Shown one piece after another: positions 34,656 through 44,412 of a stretch of DNA of 64,000 nt (within the stretch, counting starts at the first letter, position 1; every line of letters begins with the position of its first letter). The position numbers and the translations under genes are program-made. The notes under the pieces are model-generated. The model saw only the letters and a program-made list of their open reading frames with translations. It searched no databases and was not told the DNA's origin. The DNA lies in assembly GCA_902760805.1 (NCBI GenBank), contig CACWHY010000001.1:186001-250000 (forward strand), in the 5' to 3' direction. The DNA comes from Ruminococcus flavefaciens. Its GTDB lineage: Bacteria > Bacillota > Clostridia > Oscillospirales > Ruminococcaceae.

Positions 34656-37600
34656 ATGGTGAATTGGACGAAACAGCAGCAGGCGGCGATCGAGGCTCGT
34701 GGAGCTTCCGTCATCGTTTCGGCAGCTGCCGGAAGCGGAAAAACTGCCGTTCTCACTGAGCGTCTGGTGCAGCTTTTGGCGGATCCGGAGTCAGGTATCC
34801 GTGCTGACCATATCGTGGTGGTGACCTTCACCAACGATGCTGCTGCGGAAATGAAGAGCCGTCTGGACAGAAGTCTGCGGGAGCTGATCAACACCGATCC
34901 CTCCGATCAGCACCTCCTGAAGCAGCAGATCCTTCTGCAAAGCGCAAGGATCTCCACGATCAACGCCTTTTGCTTTGACCTGCTCAGGGACAATATCTCG
35001 GATCAGGGCATAACATCGGGCTTTGGAGTGCTGGACGACACCGACAGCAAGGTGCTTCGCTCACGGGCTATGGACGACCTTTTTCAGTGGTTTACTGAGA
35101 ACGATTACGACACGCTCTCACGGCTCTACGACCATTTCTGCGCCAAAAACGAGGCAAACCTGATCGAAGTGATCAAGAAGGCAGACGAGTTCCTGGGGTC
35201 AGTGGCAATTCCTGAAAAATGGCTGAAAAAGATCTGTGACGAGTACGAAAAGCCCTTTGAGGAGTCGGTGTACCACTCAAGGCTGATCCGGGATCTGAAA
35301 GGGATCTTGAGTTCAGCCAAAAGCCTTGCGGACAGAAATTTTGACACAGTCTCACATCTTTTTGACGAGATCCGTGAGGGACGCCCCAGCGCAAAGCTCT
35401 ACGACAAGATCCTGAATGACCAGGAGAAGATCACGGCTGCGCTGAACGTGCTGAATGAGGGGAAGATCCTGTCTGATGCTCAGGCCGCAGAGCTTGACCA
35501 GGTGCAGGGTCTGACCTCCTTGGGCAAGGAGAAGTATGATCCGGGCGAGTATGAGCTGTTAAAGGCTCGCCGGAATGAGATGAAGAGCCTGCTGGCCAAG
35601 GCCAAGGAGAACGCTCTTTCGGCGGAAAACGACTACCTCCAGTCAAAAGAGGTGACACAGCTCCTGGTGAAGGCGCTGAGAAAGTACCGTGAGCTGATCT
35701 GGGAGCGCAAATGCCAGAAAAACGCACTTTCCTTCGACGACGGCGAGCGCCTTGTGCTGGAGCTTCTGGCTAAGGAGGAGGACGGCAGGATCGTCCAGTC
35801 TGAGACAGCCAAGCAGATAGCGGAGCAGTGCGACATGATCATGATCGACGAGTATCAGGATTCCAACAACAAGCAGGATCTGATCTTCAAGCTCATGTCA
35901 AAAAACTACAAGCTCTCAGAAGACGGTGAGCCCATGTACGGCGACAACGTTTTCCTGGTAGGTGACGTGAAGCAGTGCATATACCGCTTCAGACTGGCAA
36001 ATCCGGGCAATTTCATCGACACGATGAAGCGGTCTGTGCCATATGAGGAGGAAGGCAGCTTCCCCAACCGCTCGATCGTGCTCAACCAGAATTTCCGCAG
36101 TTCTCCCGAGGTCATCGATTTTGTGAATTACGTCTTCGGGAACGTCATGTCCCGAGAGGTTGGCGAGATCGACTACACAGACGAGGAGAAGCTCTACTTT
36201 GGCGCACAGCCCTATTTTCCGCCGGATAAGAGCAGGCTGACCCATTTCAGCTTCATAATCGACCAGCCGGGCAGTGAGGAAAAGCTTCCCCCGGACGCCG
36301 AGGTAAGAGCAGTTGCTCAGCAGATCGCTGAGATGATCAGCAGCGGCACTGAGGTCATCACAAGTGACGGCAGGCGACCCTGTACTCCATCGGATTTCTG
36401 CGTGCTTGTGCGGAGCAACGACCTTTCCAGAAAGTATGCCGAGGCTCTCATGAAGGAGGGCGTCCCGGCTGAGGGCAGCGAGGAGAGCGGCTATTTGAAG
36501 TCCCGTGAGATCTCAGTGCTGATCGCTCTGCTGAGAGTAATCAGCAACCCGATCCAGGACGTTCCGCTGGCGGCTGTAATGACCTCGCCAATGTTCATGT
36601 TCACCATGGAGGAGCTGGCAAAGCTCAGGGCTCTTGACAAGAAAAGCCCCCTGTACATGGTGGTGAGAGCGGCGGCATCTGAGGAGCTGGTTGGACTTGC
36701 AGACAAGCTCCTTGCCGCAAAATGCCGAGGACTTCTGGCTCAGATCGACCGTTTCCGCCTTGATTCAGTGACCATGACTATCGGCGAGCTGATACGTTCG
36801 ATCTATGATGCGACGGACTATATCTCTGTGATGCAGCTTTCCGGCAACGGCGAGAAAAAGCGTGCCAACCTTCGGGCTCTGATCCAGTACGCACGCAGCT
36901 TCGAGGAGTCAACTGCCTTTGAGGGCTCCGGCGGACTGAGCAGCTTCCTGCGGCACATCGACCGTATCATGAAGACCGGCGATTATGCTCAGGGCAAGGT
37001 AGCACAGGCCTCCGGCGACTATGTTTCCGTTCAGACTCTCCACGGCTCCAAGGGCCTGGAGTACCCATTTGTGTTCATTGCGGAGTGTACCCATGAGTTC
37101 CAATACGACTCAGAAAAGATAATGTGTTCCGATGACGGACGTGTGGGCTACACCCTCTACGACAAGAAAACTGTCCAGAAATATCACACCTTCCAGCAGC
37201 TCATGCTGATCGGTGAGCGGAAGAGCTCCACCCGAAGCGAGGAGATGAGGCTGCTTTACGTTGGACTTACCCGAGCAAAGCAGCAGCTTTTCATTAGCAT
37301 GAAATGCGGTCCCGATGAGCGGAAAAGGCTCTCAGCGATCATAAGGGACTGCCGCATAAACGGCGACGACCCGGTCAACACAGTCAGGTCTGCAAATACC
37401 TGCGCCGACTGGCTTTGGAGCTGTCTTATCTGCCATAGTGAGTTTCCTGCGATCGCTGAGGCTATTGGTCTGGACGAGGGGGAATTCGGCTATCCCGATC
37501 CAAAGGAAACTGCCCAGATCTTCACCTGGCAGACCCTTTTCCCGGAGGACAGCTCTGCTGTGGAGGACAGCGCCCAGATCCCCGAGGCCATTCCTGACCC

Positions 37601-38282
37601 GGAGATAACTGCGCAGCTCCGTAAGATCATCGCCACGCCCTATGATAAGGAGCTTGCCGAAACTCCTGCAAGGCTCAGCGTTACTCAGCTTTCTCACCGC
37701 AGATCAAAGCAAAGCTCCTTCGACCTTCGTCTGGAGCGTCCACGCTTCATCTCCGGACGGCAGAAGCTGACGGGCTCCGAGCGAGGAACAGCGATCCACA
37801 CCTTCTTCCAATACTGCGATTTTCTTGCAGCAATGGCGAATCCCGATGCTGAGATCCGGCGCATAGGGCAGCTGGGCTACTTGTCCGGCCCCGAGGAGGA
37901 CTCCATTGACCGCAGCAAGGCCGCAGCCTTCTTCCGCAGCCAGCTTTACGGGCGGATCTCCTCTGCAAAGAGAGTTTGGCGTGAGAAGAAATTCATGGCG
38001 GCAGTTGCTGAGCTGCCTATCGACGACCAGTCTCTGGAGAAGCTCCGCCGCTCCGACGGCATGATCAAGGGCATCATCGACCTGATGTTCGAGGAGGAAG
38101 AGGGGATATACATCGTTGACTACAAATCCGACCGTGGAGTATCCGAGGAGAAGCTCCGTGAGCGCTATACCATGCAGCTCAGGCTCTATAAGGCGGCAGT
38201 TGAGCTGACCACCGGAAAAAAAGTCACCGGCGCAAGCCTGTACTCTTTTGAGCTGGAAAAGGAGATCCCTGTGGAGATCTAA
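34656..38282 (+). CDS. addA: Helicase-exonuclease AddAB, AddA subunit
   Basis: The UvrD-like helicase and nuclease subunit that unwinds DNA ends and prepares 3' tails for RecA. The 1208-residue product has Walker A VSAAAGSGKTAVLTERL, VVTFTNDAAAEMKSRL (motif Ia), Walker B MIMIDEYQDSNN, QTLHGSKGLEYPFVF (motif V), LLYVGLTRAKQQL (motif VI) and a C-terminal nuclease core YIVDYKSDRG. AAAGGAGGACA precedes the ATG inside the end of addB. A bidirectional terminator follows. Confidence 0.97.
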   Translation: MVNWTKQQQAAIEARGASVIVSAAAGSGKTAVLTERLVQLLADPESGIRADHIVVVTFTNDAAAEMKSRLDRSLRELINTDPSDQHLLKQQILLQSARISTINAFCFDLLRDNISDQGITSGFGVLDDTDSKVLRSRAMDDLFQWFTENDYDTLSRLYDHFCAKNEANLIEVIKKADEFLGSVAIPEKWLKKICDEYEKPFEESVYHSRLIRDLKGILSSAKSLADRNFDTVSHLFDEIREGRPSAKLYDKILNDQEKITAALNVLNEGKILSDAQAAELDQVQGLTSLGKEKYDPGEYELLKARRNEMKSLLAKAKENALSAENDYLQSKEVTQLLVKALRKYRELIWERKCQKNALSFDDGERLVLELLAKEEDGRIVQSETAKQIAEQCDMIMIDEYQDSNNKQDLIFKLMSKNYKLSEDGEPMYGDNVFLVGDVKQCIYRFRLANPGNFIDTMKRSVPYEEEGSFPNRSIVLNQNFRSSPEVIDFVNYVFGNVMSREVGEIDYTDEEKLYFGAQPYFPPDKSRLTHFSFIIDQPGSEEKLPPDAEVRAVAQQIAEMISSGTEVITSDGRRPCTPSDFCVLVRSNDLSRKYAEALMKEGVPAEGSEESGYLKSREISVLIALLRVISNPIQDVPLAAVMTSPMFMFTMEELAKLRALDKKSPLYMVVRAAASEELVGLADKLLAAKCRGLLAQIDRFRLDSVTMTIGELIRSIYDATDYISVMQLSGNGEKKRANLRALIQYARSFEESTAFEGSGGLSSFLRHIDRIMKTGDYAQGKVAQASGDYVSVQTLHGSKGLEYPFVFIAECTHEFQYDSEKIMCSDDGRVGYTLYDKKTVQKYHTFQQLMLIGERKSSTRSEEMRLLYVGLTRAKQQLFISMKCGPDERKRLSAIIRDCRINGDDPVNTVRSANTCADWLWSCLICHSEFPAIAEAIGLDEGEFGYPDPKETAQIFTWQTLFPEDSSAVEDSAQIPEAIPDPEITAQLRKIIATPYDKELAETPARLSVTQLSHRRSKQSSFDLRLERPRFISGRQKLTGSERGTAIHTFFQYCDFLAAMANPDAEIRRIGQLGYLSGPEEDSIDRSKAAAFFRSQLYGRISSAKRVWREKKFMAAVAELPIDDQSLEKLRRSDGMIKGIIDLMFEEEEGIYIVDYKSDRGVSEEKLRERYTMQLRLYKAAVELTTGKKVTGASLYSFELEKEIPVEI

Positions 38283-38287
38283 ATAAC

Positions 38288-38325
38288 ACAAAAAGGCACT
38301 GCTCAAATCGAACAGTGCCTTTTTT
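38288..38325. terminator. Bidirectional terminator addA / htrA
   Basis: AAAAAGGCACTG pairs with CAGTGCCTTTTT around an 11-nt loop; flanked by A-run and T-run, serving both convergent genes. Confidence 0.88.
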
Positions 38326-38344
38326 ATAAGAAGTTTTTTAGAGG

Positions 38345-39736
38345 TCAATCTTCATTATCCTCTGAATTTTTCTGGTTTGACTTTTTCTCATTTTCAGCCT
38401 TAGCGCCCTCGCCGGTAACATTGTGAGCCTCCTGGAGAGTTACCTCCAGCTCAACGTCCTCGCCGCTGCGGTAGACGGTGATCGTAATCGTATCACCGGC
38501 CTTGTACTGATTTTTGACCTTATTCAGCTCCTGGCCGGTCTTGATAGGTGTACCCTCCACGTCAATGATGATGTCGCCCTTCTTCATGCCAGCCATTTCA
38601 GCAGCGCTGTCCTCCTGAACTGACTGCACCAGAACTCCCATGGGCATTCCAAGATAGCTGGAGTAGGCCTCAGTGATGTCGCTGGTGCTGATACCGATCT
38701 GAGGACGGCCGGTAACGTAGCTGTAGTTGATAAGGTCGTCGATGATGACCTTTGCCTCGTTGATCGGGATCGCAAAGCCAAGTCCCTCGATAGTTGCCTG
38801 ATTTGAGCCATAGCTGGAGGAGAGCTTTGCGGAGTTTATTCCGATGACCTGTCCGCAGCTGTTAAGGAGCGGTCCGCCTGAGTTGCCGTTATTGATAGCA
38901 GCGTCGGTCTGGATAAGGGTCATTTCCTTGTCGTTTATAGAGATCTGACGGTTGAGAGCAGAAACGATACCGCTGGTAACTGTGCCGAAAAGCTCAAATC
39001 CCAGAGGGTTGCCCACAGCAATCACCAGCTCGCCGACACGGAGGTCGCTGCTGTCTCCGAAAACGGCAGGAGTGAGCTTAGTCTCGTCGATCTTCAATAC
39101 CGCAAGATCTGTCTCGGTGTCGTATGCGATGATCTTGGCATCGTGCTTTGACTCATCGTTTAGCAGGACAGAGACCTCGATAGCCTCGCCGGCCTTGTAC
39201 TCGCTGTCATCGTAGATAACGTGAGCGTTGGTGACGATGTAGCCGTCCTCGGTCATGATGATACCTGTGCCGGTACCAACAGCCTGCTGGGTAGTTTCCT
39301 CAGGAGCCATACCCATCCAGCCCCAGGTGTTGTAGGACTGAGTGAACTCGAAGGTAGAGGAGATACCGACTACTGAGGGCTCGATCTCGTCCACGATATC
39401 GGGGAGGTACTTTGCGTCCTCACGGGCAGCTATCTGGATAAGGCTGGGGAGGTTTTCGCTGCCAGGCTTTTTTTCGGCGTCATTCTTTGGGATAGGCTCA
39501 TCCAGGTCGGCATTAGCCTGGCGCTCGTCCTCTGAGGATGAGTCGGTGTTGTCCAGCTTGGTGTCGTTCATGAATTTGTGTACCTGCCAGCCTGTAGCGC
39601 CGAGAATTGCGACACACAGCAAAATAGCCACGGCTTTAAGGCCACGGTGCTTGTTTGCTTTTTTTGGTTTGGAGTTTTCTGAAATATAAGACGACCCGTC
39701 ATTTTCGTGATCATGGTCGTTGTAAAAGTCTGACAT
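38345..39736 (-). CDS. Membrane-anchored HtrA/DegP-like serine protease
   Basis: A 463-residue S1C protease with an acidic cytoplasmic N-terminus, one transmembrane anchor (AVAILLCVAILGATGWQV), a trypsin-like domain with triad His172 (TNAHVIYDD), Asp210 (DTETDLAVLKI) and Ser286 (NNGNSGGPLLN), and a PDZ domain (MPMGVLVQSVQEDSAAEMAGMKKGDIIIDVEG). It degrades misfolded exported proteins at the outer face of the membrane. ATG 39736 follows GGGGGTCAG. A TATAAT lies at 39777-39772 on the minus strand without a recognisable -35 box, which may point to stress-regulated transcription. Confidence 0.94.
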   Translation of the reverse strand: MSDFYNDHDHENDGSSYISENSKPKKANKHRGLKAVAILLCVAILGATGWQVHKFMNDTKLDNTDSSSEDERQANADLDEPIPKNDAEKKPGSENLPSLIQIAAREDAKYLPDIVDEIEPSVVGISSTFEFTQSYNTWGWMGMAPEETTQQAVGTGTGIIMTEDGYIVTNAHVIYDDSEYKAGEAIEVSVLLNDESKHDAKIIAYDTETDLAVLKIDETKLTPAVFGDSSDLRVGELVIAVGNPLGFELFGTVTSGIVSALNRQISINDKEMTLIQTDAAINNGNSGGPLLNSCGQVIGINSAKLSSSYGSNQATIEGLGFAIPINEAKVIIDDLINYSYVTGRPQIGISTSDITEAYSSYLGMPMGVLVQSVQEDSAAEMAGMKKGDIIIDVEGTPIKTGQELNKVKNQYKAGDTITITVYRSGEDVELEVTLQEAHNVTGEGAKAENEKKSNQKNSEDNED

Positions 39737-39771
39737 AGATCTGACCCCCATATGGTTTTATTACAATTATA

Positions 39772-39777
39772 ATTATA
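39772..39777 (-). promoter_or_regulatory. Candidate -10 box of the HtrA gene
   Basis: TATAAT on the minus strand, preceded by GGGG, about 35 nt before the ATG. No -35 hexamer fits; activator or alternative recognition is possible. Confidence 0.4.
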
Positions 39778-39811
39778 CCCCGGATCGTGATAGAATTATG
39801 ATAGCCTACAG

Positions 39812-39850
39812 AAAAAAAGGGCTCCCTTTGTGAAAATTGAAGGGAGCCTT
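39812..39850 (-). terminator. Terminator of the LTA synthase-thioesterase operon
   Basis: On the minus strand GGCTCCCTT pairs with AAGGGAGCC, then CTTTTTTT. Begins 8 nt after the thioesterase stop. Confidence 0.88.
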
Positions 39851-39857
39851 TTACTCA

Positions 39858-40250
39858 TTATTTCAGCTTAGCCTTGGCCTTGTCGGTGAAGCGCTGGCCG
39901 AATACCAAAAACCTCTTGTGAGAGCCTCTGCCGATCTCGCCGGAGCCGTCCTGTGCAGTGACTGTGAAGCAGATCTCACGGCCATTCACAGCAGTGACCT
40001 CAGCCTGTGCGGAAACTGTCATGCCCTCAGGAGTTGCGGCAAGGTGGTCAGCGTTCATCTGAGTGCCAACGGTAGTTTCGTCGCCCTCTAGGAAGGGAGC
40101 AACAGCGCTGCAAGCAGCCTTTTCCATAAGCATTATCATAACGGGAGTAGCCAGTACCTCAAGGCTTCCGCTGCCCACGTTCACAGCAAGCTCTTTGGGA
40201 GAAACTGTAAGGGAAGCGCTGCCCTTTGTACCGATCGGTATCTCTTTCAT
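39858..40250 (-). CDS. Hotdog-fold thioesterase, FlK-like
   Basis: A 130-residue protein matching the fluoroacetyl-CoA thioesterase-like hotdog family: LATPVMIMLMEKAACSAVAPFLEGDETTVGTQMNADHLAATPEGMTVS, then ICFTVTAQDGSGEIGRGSHKRFLV. Residues Thr, Glu and His of the family active site appear to be present (ATPVMI, LMEKA, NADHLAA). It likely hydrolyses a small acyl-CoA; the physiological substrate is unknown. GGAGGTCCCC precedes ATG 40250, 10 nt after the sulfatase gene, so cotranscribed with it. Confidence 0.85.
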   Translation of the reverse strand: MKEIPIGTKGSASLTVSPKELAVNVGSGSLEVLATPVMIMLMEKAACSAVAPFLEGDETTVGTQMNADHLAATPEGMTVSAQAEVTAVNGREICFTVTAQDGSGEIGRGSHKRFLVFGQRFTDKAKAKLK

Positions 40251-40260
40251 GGGGACCTCC

Positions 40261-42123
40261 TTAGTCGCTGTTTTTGCTGGTCTCCAGAAGTTCATCTGGG
40301 ATGGGACACGGCGACATCACTTCGCCGATGACTCTGTCGTAGGTGAGAACGTCAAGCTCCTCATTGTCGGGAGTCGTGTCGTCGTAGTCGATAGAGTAAA
40401 CGGGGAGAGTCTCCATGAACTCGTTCATTTTCTCGATGAAGGCATCTCTGGGAGCGTCGATGATGTTCAGCAGAACATAAGGCATATAGAAGAATGACAC
40501 CTTATTGTCCGGGATCTTGGAGTAATCTGCATCGTAGTTGCTCCAGATGAAGTATCTCTGCTCGTAGAGGACGCTGCAAGTAACGCCGTCCAGATAGAGC
40601 TGATTGTAAACGCTGGTCTCGCCTCTCAGTGAAGGGAAGTGGTCACCAACGAAGAATACCAGAGTAGGCTCGTCAATGTTTTTCAGCTCGTCTAGGAAGA
40701 CCGTCAGGCCCTCGTTGCTGTGCTGTATCCACTGGAGGTAGTTGCCGAACTCATCGTCCGGATCTTCGCCCTGGTTGTAGGGCTGGTGGTTCTGCATAGT
40801 AGTTGTGTGAACGTAAAGCGGGTCGTCGGTGGTCTTGATCAGGTCGATGAGCTGGTCGTAAACTGTCTTATCGTCAACATAGGTGCCGTAATGCTCTACG
40901 GGAACGGTGAAATCGCTTACATTGTCGATGTCGTCGTGGAAGATCATCTTATCGAAGCCGAACTCTCCGTAGATCTTTGAGCGGCTGTAGAAATTGCTCT
41001 GGAAGGGGTGAACGTAGGCTGTGGAGTAGCCCCAGCTCTTGTAATACTGAGCCAGAGCAGGCTGCTCACGATCAGCAAGCTCTCTCTGAGGCATATTAGG
41101 AGCATTCAGTCCACGGACAGGAAGTCCGAAGAGCAGCTCGAACTCAGAACGGACTGTGTAGCTGGCGTAAGTAGGAGTGATAGCGATACCGCCGTAGCCC
41201 TCTTCAACAGCCTTGTCGAAGCCCTCGTAGTATTTATCGTCAACGTTCAGCTCGTCGAAAACACGGAAGTCGGCGTAGGACTCGCTCATGATCACCACAA
41301 CGTTAGGCTTCTTGCCGCCGTTGAAATCCTCGGATGTGTCAGCCTTGACATCAGTGATCTCTTCAACATAGTCCTCGGTGTAGTTATCCGGCTCACGAAG
41401 TCTGTTTGCGTAGCTTTCAGAGGCCGTTTCCACAATGAAAGCGAGGAAGCTGTTGCTGTCGAACTTTTCGTTGAGGATGAAAGCGTTTGTAGCAGCGGTG
41501 GTATCCAGCTTGAAGAACTTGTAGATAGGATTGTAGAATGAAGGGAAGATGATAAGTCCAACGCAGGGAGCCACGCAGCAAAGACAGGCGATCAGCCTCT
41601 TTACGGGGATATGTCTTGGGAGCTTGGGGTTGAAATATGCAATGATCAGAGCCACAGCCACAACTATCAGGCAGTAGATGATCAGCCTAGGGGTTATCCT
41701 TATGTAGGCGAAGGATTTCAGGCTCTTGACACTCTTGAACAGCTTCATGTCCGAGAGGATAAGGTGGTTGCCGTTGGTGCCGTATTTGAACAGCTCAACG
41801 ATGCTCAGTGCCATGTAGATGAAGCTCTGAATCACCGAAGCCACCCAGCCCTTCCTGAACACCGCCAGCAGGAACACGAATACCAATGCGGCGATTACTA
41901 TGTCGAAGAAGAGAACGGTAGGTCTGTCGGCGGCGAATGCAAAGAAGGAGCTCACCTTCTTGAACTGATTGATCTCCGCCATGCAGGTGATGAAGATCGG
42001 GAACAGTATCATCAGGATCATGTTCAGAGTCTTGAAACGGGAGGAGTTGTCCTCACGCTTCTGGTTAAGTCTTGTGATCCAGTTCTGCTTCTCCTGCTTG
42101 TTAATATTTTTGCTATTTGTCAT
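40261..42123 (-). CDS. LTA synthase family sulfatase-like membrane protein
   Basis: A 620-residue membrane protein: five hydrophobic segments in the first 210 residues, then an extracellular alkaline-phosphatase-superfamily domain. Metal/catalytic parts visible are VVIMSESYADF, the nucleophile Thr323 in SYTVRSEFELLFGLP, and FFVGDHFPSL. The family transfers glycerol-phosphate from phosphatidylglycerol to lipoteichoic acid or related polymers, or other phosphoalcohols to glycans; which one cannot be decided. ATG 42123 follows GGGAGATCAT. Own promoter; the thioesterase gene follows in the same unit. Confidence 0.88.
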   Translation of the reverse strand: MTNSKNINKQEKQNWITRLNQKREDNSSRFKTLNMILMILFPIFITCMAEINQFKKVSSFFAFAADRPTVLFFDIVIAALVFVFLLAVFRKGWVASVIQSFIYMALSIVELFKYGTNGNHLILSDMKLFKSVKSLKSFAYIRITPRLIIYCLIVVAVALIIAYFNPKLPRHIPVKRLIACLCCVAPCVGLIIFPSFYNPIYKFFKLDTTAATNAFILNEKFDSNSFLAFIVETASESYANRLREPDNYTEDYVEEITDVKADTSEDFNGGKKPNVVVIMSESYADFRVFDELNVDDKYYEGFDKAVEEGYGGIAITPTYASYTVRSEFELLFGLPVRGLNAPNMPQRELADREQPALAQYYKSWGYSTAYVHPFQSNFYSRSKIYGEFGFDKMIFHDDIDNVSDFTVPVEHYGTYVDDKTVYDQLIDLIKTTDDPLYVHTTTMQNHQPYNQGEDPDDEFGNYLQWIQHSNEGLTVFLDELKNIDEPTLVFFVGDHFPSLRGETSVYNQLYLDGVTCSVLYEQRYFIWSNYDADYSKIPDNKVSFFYMPYVLLNIIDAPRDAFIEKMNEFMETLPVYSIDYDDTTPDNEELDVLTYDRVIGEVMSPCPIPDELLETSKNSD

Positions 42124-42178
42124 ATGATCTCCCTCTATCAAAAAAAGCGCACAAAGGTGTAGTTTTTCTTACAATTAT

Positions 42179-42207
42179 ACTATATCACATGAAAATACAA
42201 ACTTCAA
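42179..42207 (-). promoter_or_regulatory. Promoter of the LTA synthase-like gene
   Basis: On the minus strand TTGAAG (42207-42202), 17-nt spacer, TATAGT (42184-42179). Confidence 0.7.
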
Positions 42208-42303
42208 GCACAAAATATGAGATATCATCAACTTTTCACGAAGTTCGTCTCCTTTGGTAATAGTATACGGAAGAACAAGAAGACATTTGTTGATTTTGAC
42301 GAA

Positions 42304-42888
42304 TTATTTCAGCCAACCCTTCTGCTGTGCATCGTCGATGAGGGAGAGGATAAGCTCGCCCAAAGCAGGGGAGTTTTTCACAGTTTCGGTATTTCTGTCC
42401 TTGACCTGCTGGGCAGCAATACCGTGCTCAGTCCAGGCACGGCCGTTGTTGGTGTAGTTCAGCAAAAGAGGCTGTACCCGGTCGAGGACCCCGGCAAACC
42501 TTGCCTCAGGAGTTTCCTTGGCCTCAAATTCACGCCAGAGAGCGGAGAATTCCTCCCGCTGATCCTCGGGAAGGAGCCCGTAGATCCTCTGGGCGGCTTT
42601 TTCCTCACGGTCAGCCTTGGTCTTGTTGCCCTCGTCGTCGTAGATGTAGGTGTCCCCGGCGTCGATCTCCACCACGTCGTGGAGCAGCACCATTTTCATC
42701 ACATGGAGCAGATCTACCGGCTCCGGGAAATACTCCTCCAGCAGAAAAGCCATAACAGCCAGGTGCCAGCTGTGCTCGGCGTCGTTTTCGGTCCTATCCT
42801 CGTGGAGGACGTAGGTCTGCCGGTAGAGGTTTTTCATCTTGTCCAGCTCCAGCATGAAGCTGAGCTGCTTATTCAGTCTGTCCGTCAT
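42304..42888 (-). CDS. HD-domain phosphohydrolase (YfbR/HDDC2-like)
   Basis: A 194-residue metal-dependent enzyme with the HD pattern: AEHSWHLAVMAFLL (His of the first metal site), VLLHDVVEIDAGDTY (HD and downstream Glu/Asp) and a later Asp in AGVLDRVQPLLLNY. The family dephosphorylates deoxynucleoside 5'-monophosphates. ATG 42888 follows AAGGAGGAA and overlaps the end of the preceding membrane-protein gene by 20 nt. No clear terminator follows; 42208-42303 shows nothing else. Confidence 0.88.
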   Translation of the reverse strand: MTDRLNKQLSFMLELDKMKNLYRQTYVLHEDRTENDAEHSWHLAVMAFLLEEYFPEPVDLLHVMKMVLLHDVVEIDAGDTYIYDDEGNKTKADREEKAAQRIYGLLPEDQREEFSALWREFEAKETPEARFAGVLDRVQPLLLNYTNNGRAWTEHGIAAQQVKDRNTETVKNSPALGELILSLIDDAQQKGWLK

Positions 42889-43336
42889 TTTCTTCCTCCT
42901 TCTGTATCTTTTCCATGAATTCCTTCATTTCCTGCTTTTTCTTCTCCTTGGATTTTAGCCAGTATATCAGCAGTGGCAGAGTGAAGGGCATGGTGAATAA
43001 TACTGAGACCAGGGCGACTCCGAAAAACATGATGACACCGTTAAAAATGCTCATCAAGAACATATAAAGCACGACTCCTGCGCCCATGATGAAGCGGATG
43101 ACCTCACGGAAGATGAAAACGGTCTTTGAGTACATCTCCGCCACGGTGAAGCCGCCGAATATCACCAGTATCAGCATAGGCATCATTACCGTGCCCATAA
43201 TGGTGTCGAAGTGGTAGTGGAGCCTTTTCTCGTCGAAGTCTCCCACCGCCAAGAAAACAGCCAGCACTGCTGCGGTCAGCGCCGGGAAGATGCAGAGGGA
43301 CTGCCTTAGCTTCTTCTCGTATTCTGTGTCAAGCAT
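42869..43336 (-). CDS. Small multi-pass membrane protein of unknown function
   Basis: A 155-residue protein with four predicted membrane helices (FPALTAAVLAVFLAV; MMPMLILVIFGGF; AGVVLYMFLMSIFNGVIMFF; VLFTMPFTLPLLIYWL) and a charged Lys/Glu C-terminal tail that may be a coiled coil. No family recognised. Tightly packed: 4 nt after the PstS-like gene and overlapping the HD gene, so all three are in one operon. Confidence 0.75.
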   Translation of the reverse strand: MLDTEYEKKLRQSLCIFPALTAAVLAVFLAVGDFDEKRLHYHFDTIMGTVMMPMLILVIFGGFTVAEMYSKTVFIFREVIRFIMGAGVVLYMFLMSIFNGVIMFFGVALVSVLFTMPFTLPLLIYWLKSKEKKKQEMKEFMEKIQKEEENDGQTE

Positions 43337-43340
43337 GGTA

Positions 43341-44381
43341 TCACTCTCCGTTCACGGGGCAGTAGCCGGCAAGCCTGATCATCTCCTGACCCTCGTCGGT
43401 TAGCAGGTAGTCTCTCAGCTCCTTGGGCCTGCCTTCCTGACCCTCTTCCATAACGGCGTAATAGGCGGTGGTGAAGGGGTAGCTGTGGTCGGCGAGGTGC
43501 TGATTGTCAGGAGCTATGCCGTCCACCTTCAGCACCTTGATGTCGTCGCTTTTGTAGAGGTTGTTCAGGTAGTAATAGTAGGTGTAGCCGATGCTGTTTT
43601 CACGGTTTTCGTATTCGGCTATCTTCTCGATAAGCTCGCCCATGCCGACCACCTCATAGTATGCCTCCTTTGGCTCCATGAGGTGAACGTCCTTCATGAC
43701 GAGCTGCTCCATTGCGGTCTGGCTGCCGGAGTTCCTCTCACGCTGGTAGGGGATGATCTCAGCATCGTTTCCGCCAACGTCCTTCCAGTTGGTTATCTTT
43801 CCGGAGTAGATGTCCTGTATCTGCTCTACGGTAAGGCTTTCTACGGGGTTGTCCTTGTGGGTGATGAAAACGAAGCCGTCCAGCGCTACGGGCGTGACGT
43901 CCATGGTCTTGCCCTCTGCCTTAGCGATATTGTTCTCGTCAACTGAGGGCTCGGTGACGAAAATGAGGTCCTTGTCCTTGTAGACTTCTTTCGAGCCTTT
44001 GCTCTTGTAGCGAGCCTCGCTGTAGAGCAGGTATTCGTATGCGTAGTGGGTGGTGTTGTGATCAACGTAGCTCTCCACCTCGTCGTCGGAGGCTCCGCAG
44101 AACTGCCTTGCGAGCTCGGCGGTTATGGGGATAGTGGCGGTGGAGCCGTCTATCCAGGCGAAGTCCTCCTTGCTCAGCGAGATCTTCCCAGACTGTATGA
44201 CGTGCCAGTCGTCAGGTCTGGTGAGCATAACGTTGATGTTGTTATTTTTGCCGGTCTTGTCCTCCACGAAGTCCTTGCCGTTGTGATACACTATGGCGGC
44301 GTGGACGGCAACGCCGAGGATGATGGCGGCGGCAGCTCCTAGGATAATAAGCGGCAGGGGATTTGCGGTCTTGTTTTTCAT
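43341..44381 (-). CDS. Membrane-anchored PstS-like substrate-binding protein
   Basis: A 346-residue protein with an N-terminal membrane anchor (PLPLIILGAAAAIILGVAVHAAIVY) and a type II periplasmic-binding fold: SLTVEQIQDIYSGKITNWKDVGG and the anion-binding loop YQRERNSGSQTAMEQLV, both typical of PstS. The signal is not a lipobox, so it appears tethered by the helix. No pst permease or ATPase genes adjoin; it heads an operon with a four-helix membrane protein and an HD phosphohydrolase. It may be a phosphate sensor rather than a transporter part (inference). TATAAT at 44418-44413 (minus) with poor -35 suggests a regulated promoter. Confidence 0.85.
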   Translation of the reverse strand: MKNKTANPLPLIILGAAAAIILGVAVHAAIVYHNGKDFVEDKTGKNNNINVMLTRPDDWHVIQSGKISLSKEDFAWIDGSTATIPITAELARQFCGASDDEVESYVDHNTTHYAYEYLLYSEARYKSKGSKEVYKDKDLIFVTEPSVDENNIAKAEGKTMDVTPVALDGFVFITHKDNPVESLTVEQIQDIYSGKITNWKDVGGNDAEIIPYQRERNSGSQTAMEQLVMKDVHLMEPKEAYYEVVGMGELIEKIAEYENRENSIGYTYYYYLNNLYKSDDIKVLKVDGIAPDNQHLADHSYPFTTAYYAVMEEGQEGRPKELRDYLLTDEGQEMIRLAGYCPVNGE

Positions 44382-44412
44382 GGTGTGATCCTCCTTATGT
44401 CATGGTATCCCT